This document shows, in pieces, positions 14,601 to 16,021 of a DNA stretch of 16,021 nt. The stretch is from Desulfotignum sp. GTDB taxonomy: Bacteria > Desulfobacterota > Desulfobacteria > Desulfobacterales > Desulfobacteraceae. Position 1 is the stretch's first letter. Each line of letters starts with the position of its first letter. The position numbers were made by a program, and so were the translations under genes. Below the pieces are notes generated by a model. It worked only from the letters and a program-made list of their open reading frames with translations. It did not search any database and was not told the DNA's origin. The stretch covers positions 1-16,021 of the forward strand of contig JAABSS010000037.1 in the NCBI GenBank assembly GCA_011390235.1, given 5' to 3'.

Positions 14601-14626
14601 GGCCTGTACGTCAGGTCATTTTTTTT
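14601..14626 (+). terminator. Intrinsic terminator of ilvC, overlapping the end of the convergent gene
   Basis: GGCCTG (14601-14606), loop TACGT and CAGGTC (14612-14617) form a 6-bp stem with one G·U pair. A and T8 (14619-14626) follow immediately. This is the standard layout for a plus-strand intrinsic terminator. It covers the stop and last codons (the two K codons) of the PLP decarboxylase gene on the other strand. Confidence 0.55.
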
Positions 14627-16021
14627 GCAGACCCTGGTCTGAAATATCCAGTGTCTGCAGTATGGCTTCTTGTTCATCCAGGATCTGGTCAAGGATTTTA
14701 CCGGTGGTGTAAGGGTTCATGATGACTGACCGCAGCACCACTGCCGTGTGGCTGTCACCAGGGCGGATTTTCAAACAGGTTCTGGACACAAAGCTTTTGC
14801 CGGCCTCCCGCTGAATCCGCTGGAGATGTGTGTTGATTTCATCCAGGCAGGCATCCAGGTGCTGCCGCCGGGATGGGGGCGGGTCAGTATCCAAATGCTG
14901 CCGCAGGTGTGCAGGTACGGCCCGGTAGGTGAGAATGTTGAGCACAGGGTCTGTAACCAGCTGAAACAGGGCCCGTGCCCTTATTTTCTGTGCAAACAGC
15001 CTGGTGGTTTCAATGCCGTGATCGATCATCAGGCCATATCCCCGGGATCCCATGATTTTCAGGGCACTGTCCAGGATCAGGGAGCTTGCCTCCCGTGATC
15101 CTTCCAGGGTTTTGATGCCCAGGTCCACCGACCCTTTGCGGTTTACGTATCCGGCATGGTATGCGATCTGGTCCAGGGCTTTCGGGTCTTTGAAATAGAC
15201 CATGCCGGCACTCATGGGCATGTAAAACTGCTTGTGGCAGTCAATGGTCACGGAATCAGCCGCCTGTATCCCGGCCAGCAGGCTGCTGTATGTTTCCGAC
15301 AGCAGTACCGGACCGCCCCAGGCAGCATCCACATGGAAATGAATCCGGTGTTTTTTGCACAGGGCCGCCATCCGGGGCAAAGGATCAATGCTGCCGGTTT
15401 CCGTGGCACCGGCAATACCCACTATGGCAGCAATCTGTGTTTTTTTATCCTGTGAAATTTTTTCGACCAGCCGGGTCAGCTTTGCCATGTCCATCTGGTG
15501 GTTTTCATCCACATCCACTGCAATGATGTTGCGGTTTCCAATGCCCAGTATACCGCCGGCTTTTTTCAAAGAAAAATGTCCCCGTTCCGACACCAGCACC
15601 ACCAGCCGTTCCAGATCATGGGCTTTCATGGCTGCAGCCATGCCGTCCTTTTCAACACCCGAAAAATGTGCTGTGGGGGGCAGACACAGGTTTCTGGCAA
15701 CCCACAGGGCCGTTATGTTGGCTGAGGTGCCGCCGTTGGTGAACAGGCCCAAAGAGGTATCCACATTCTGGACATGCAAGTCATAAAATTCTGGCGGTTT
15801 GTTGTAGATCATCCGGTGCATCTTTGCCAGCACCTGTTTTTCCAGCACGGACAATACCTTGGAGGTTTCCAGCTTGATCAGGTTCTGATTCAGCGCAGCG
15901 GCAATGGCTTTGAGATGCACCATGAAAAAAGGTATGGCCGAGGTCATGTGGCCGATAAAATAGGGGGACGCCACATTCACTGCCTTGGGGGCAATCTCGT
16001 TGATGATGTCCTTGATCACGT
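14616..16021 (-). CDS. PanP-like PLP-dependent aspartate 1-decarboxylase (5' end outside window)
   Basis: About 468 visible codons of a group II PLP decarboxylase. Residue numbers count from the GTG at 16017-16019. The start has F21-I-G-H-M-T-S-A-I-P and N44-Q-N-L-I-K-L-E-T-S-K, close to the PanP subfamily as I recall it, not to typical GadB. PLP residues: H148 (S-E-R-G-H-F-S, ring stacking), D231 (H-V-D-A-A-W-G-G, pyridine nitrogen), and H262-K263 in T-I-D-C-H-K-Q-F-Y, the Schiff-base lysine. PanP enzymes decarboxylate aspartate to beta-alanine for pantothenate and CoA synthesis, replacing PanD. The open frame continues through the right edge. The GTG at 16017 is probably an internal valine, since family members have several tens of residues before F-I-G-H-M-T-S. 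It is convergent with ilvC. Glutamate or another amino acid as substrate cannot be excluded. Confidence 0.82.
   Translation of the reverse strand, partial: VIKDIINEIAPKAVNVASPYFIGHMTSAIPFFMVHLKAIAAALNQNLIKLETSKVLSVLEKQVLAKMHRMIYNKPPEFYDLHVQNVDTSLGLFTNGGTSANITALWVARNLCLPPTAHFSGVEKDGMAAAMKAHDLERLVVLVSERGHFSLKKAGGILGIGNRNIIAVDVDENHQMDMAKLTRLVEKISQDKKTQIAAIVGIAGATETGSIDPLPRMAALCKKHRIHFHVDAAWGGPVLLSETYSSLLAGIQAADSVTIDCHKQFYMPMSAGMVYFKDPKALDQIAYHAGYVNRKGSVDLGIKTLEGSREASSLILDSALKIMGSRGYGLMIDHGIETTRLFAQKIRARALFQLVTDPVLNILTYRAVPAHLRQHLDTDPPPSRRQHLDACLDEINTHLQRIQREAGKSFVSRTCLKIRPGDSHTAVVLRSVIMNPYTTGKILDQILDEQEAILQTLDISDQGLQKK

Noticed and set aside
16017..16019. GTG as the start of the PLP decarboxylase
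   Set aside because: It lies too close to the conserved F-I-G-H-M-T-S block; family members have a longer N-terminus, so it is probably an internal valine and the gene continues past the window.

Overview
The window looks like chromosomal DNA from an anaerobic Desulfobacterota (deltaproteobacterial) bacterium of the Desulfobacter/Desulfotignum kind. This is inferred from gene content and protein style: a myxobacterial/delta-type GGMAE Ser/Thr kinase, a long class II ketol-acid reductoisomerase, a PanP-like PLP decarboxylase and roughly 50% GC. No rRNA or other taxonomic marker is present, so the placement is tentative. No tRNA, rRNA, CRISPR array, insertion sequence or prophage gene was seen.

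Region 1 (1-7289) is a type VI secretion (T6SS) regulatory neighbourhood. At the left edge is the start of tssA on the minus strand. It begins with GTG and has its own candidate promoter. Upstream of it, a minus-strand operon encodes a CE4 polysaccharide deacetylase lipoprotein, a TPR-LysM-TPR lipoprotein and a tandem-FHA protein. Divergently, a plus-strand operon encodes a stand-alone membrane sensor, a membrane Ser/Thr kinase with a related sensor domain, and a PP2C phosphatase. Kinase, phosphatase and FHA protein together match the threonine-phosphorylation pathway (PpkA-PppA-Fha) that controls T6SS assembly. The envelope proteins probably deal with peptidoglycan, and the duplicated sensor pair probably provides the input.

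Region 2 (7290-11713) holds a minus-strand hotdog acyl-CoA thioesterase. A plus-strand pair follows: an FGGY-family sugar kinase of unknown substrate, then a 705-residue protein with a LOG-type (nucleotide phosphoribohydrolase-like) C-terminal domain behind about 480 residues that I do not recognise.

Region 3 (11793-16021) has a solitary beta-class DNA methyltransferase ending in a perfect sliding-clamp-binding motif (QLDLF), then ilvC, then, convergently, the 3' part of a PanP-like aspartate decarboxylase that runs off the right edge. IlvC and the decarboxylase both feed branched-chain/pantothenate metabolism, and their 3' ends share an intrinsic-terminator-like hairpin.

The best candidates for undescribed biology are the sensor/co-sensor plus kinase-FHA-peptidoglycan module, the LOG fusion protein with its kinase partner, and the clamp-motif methyltransferase.
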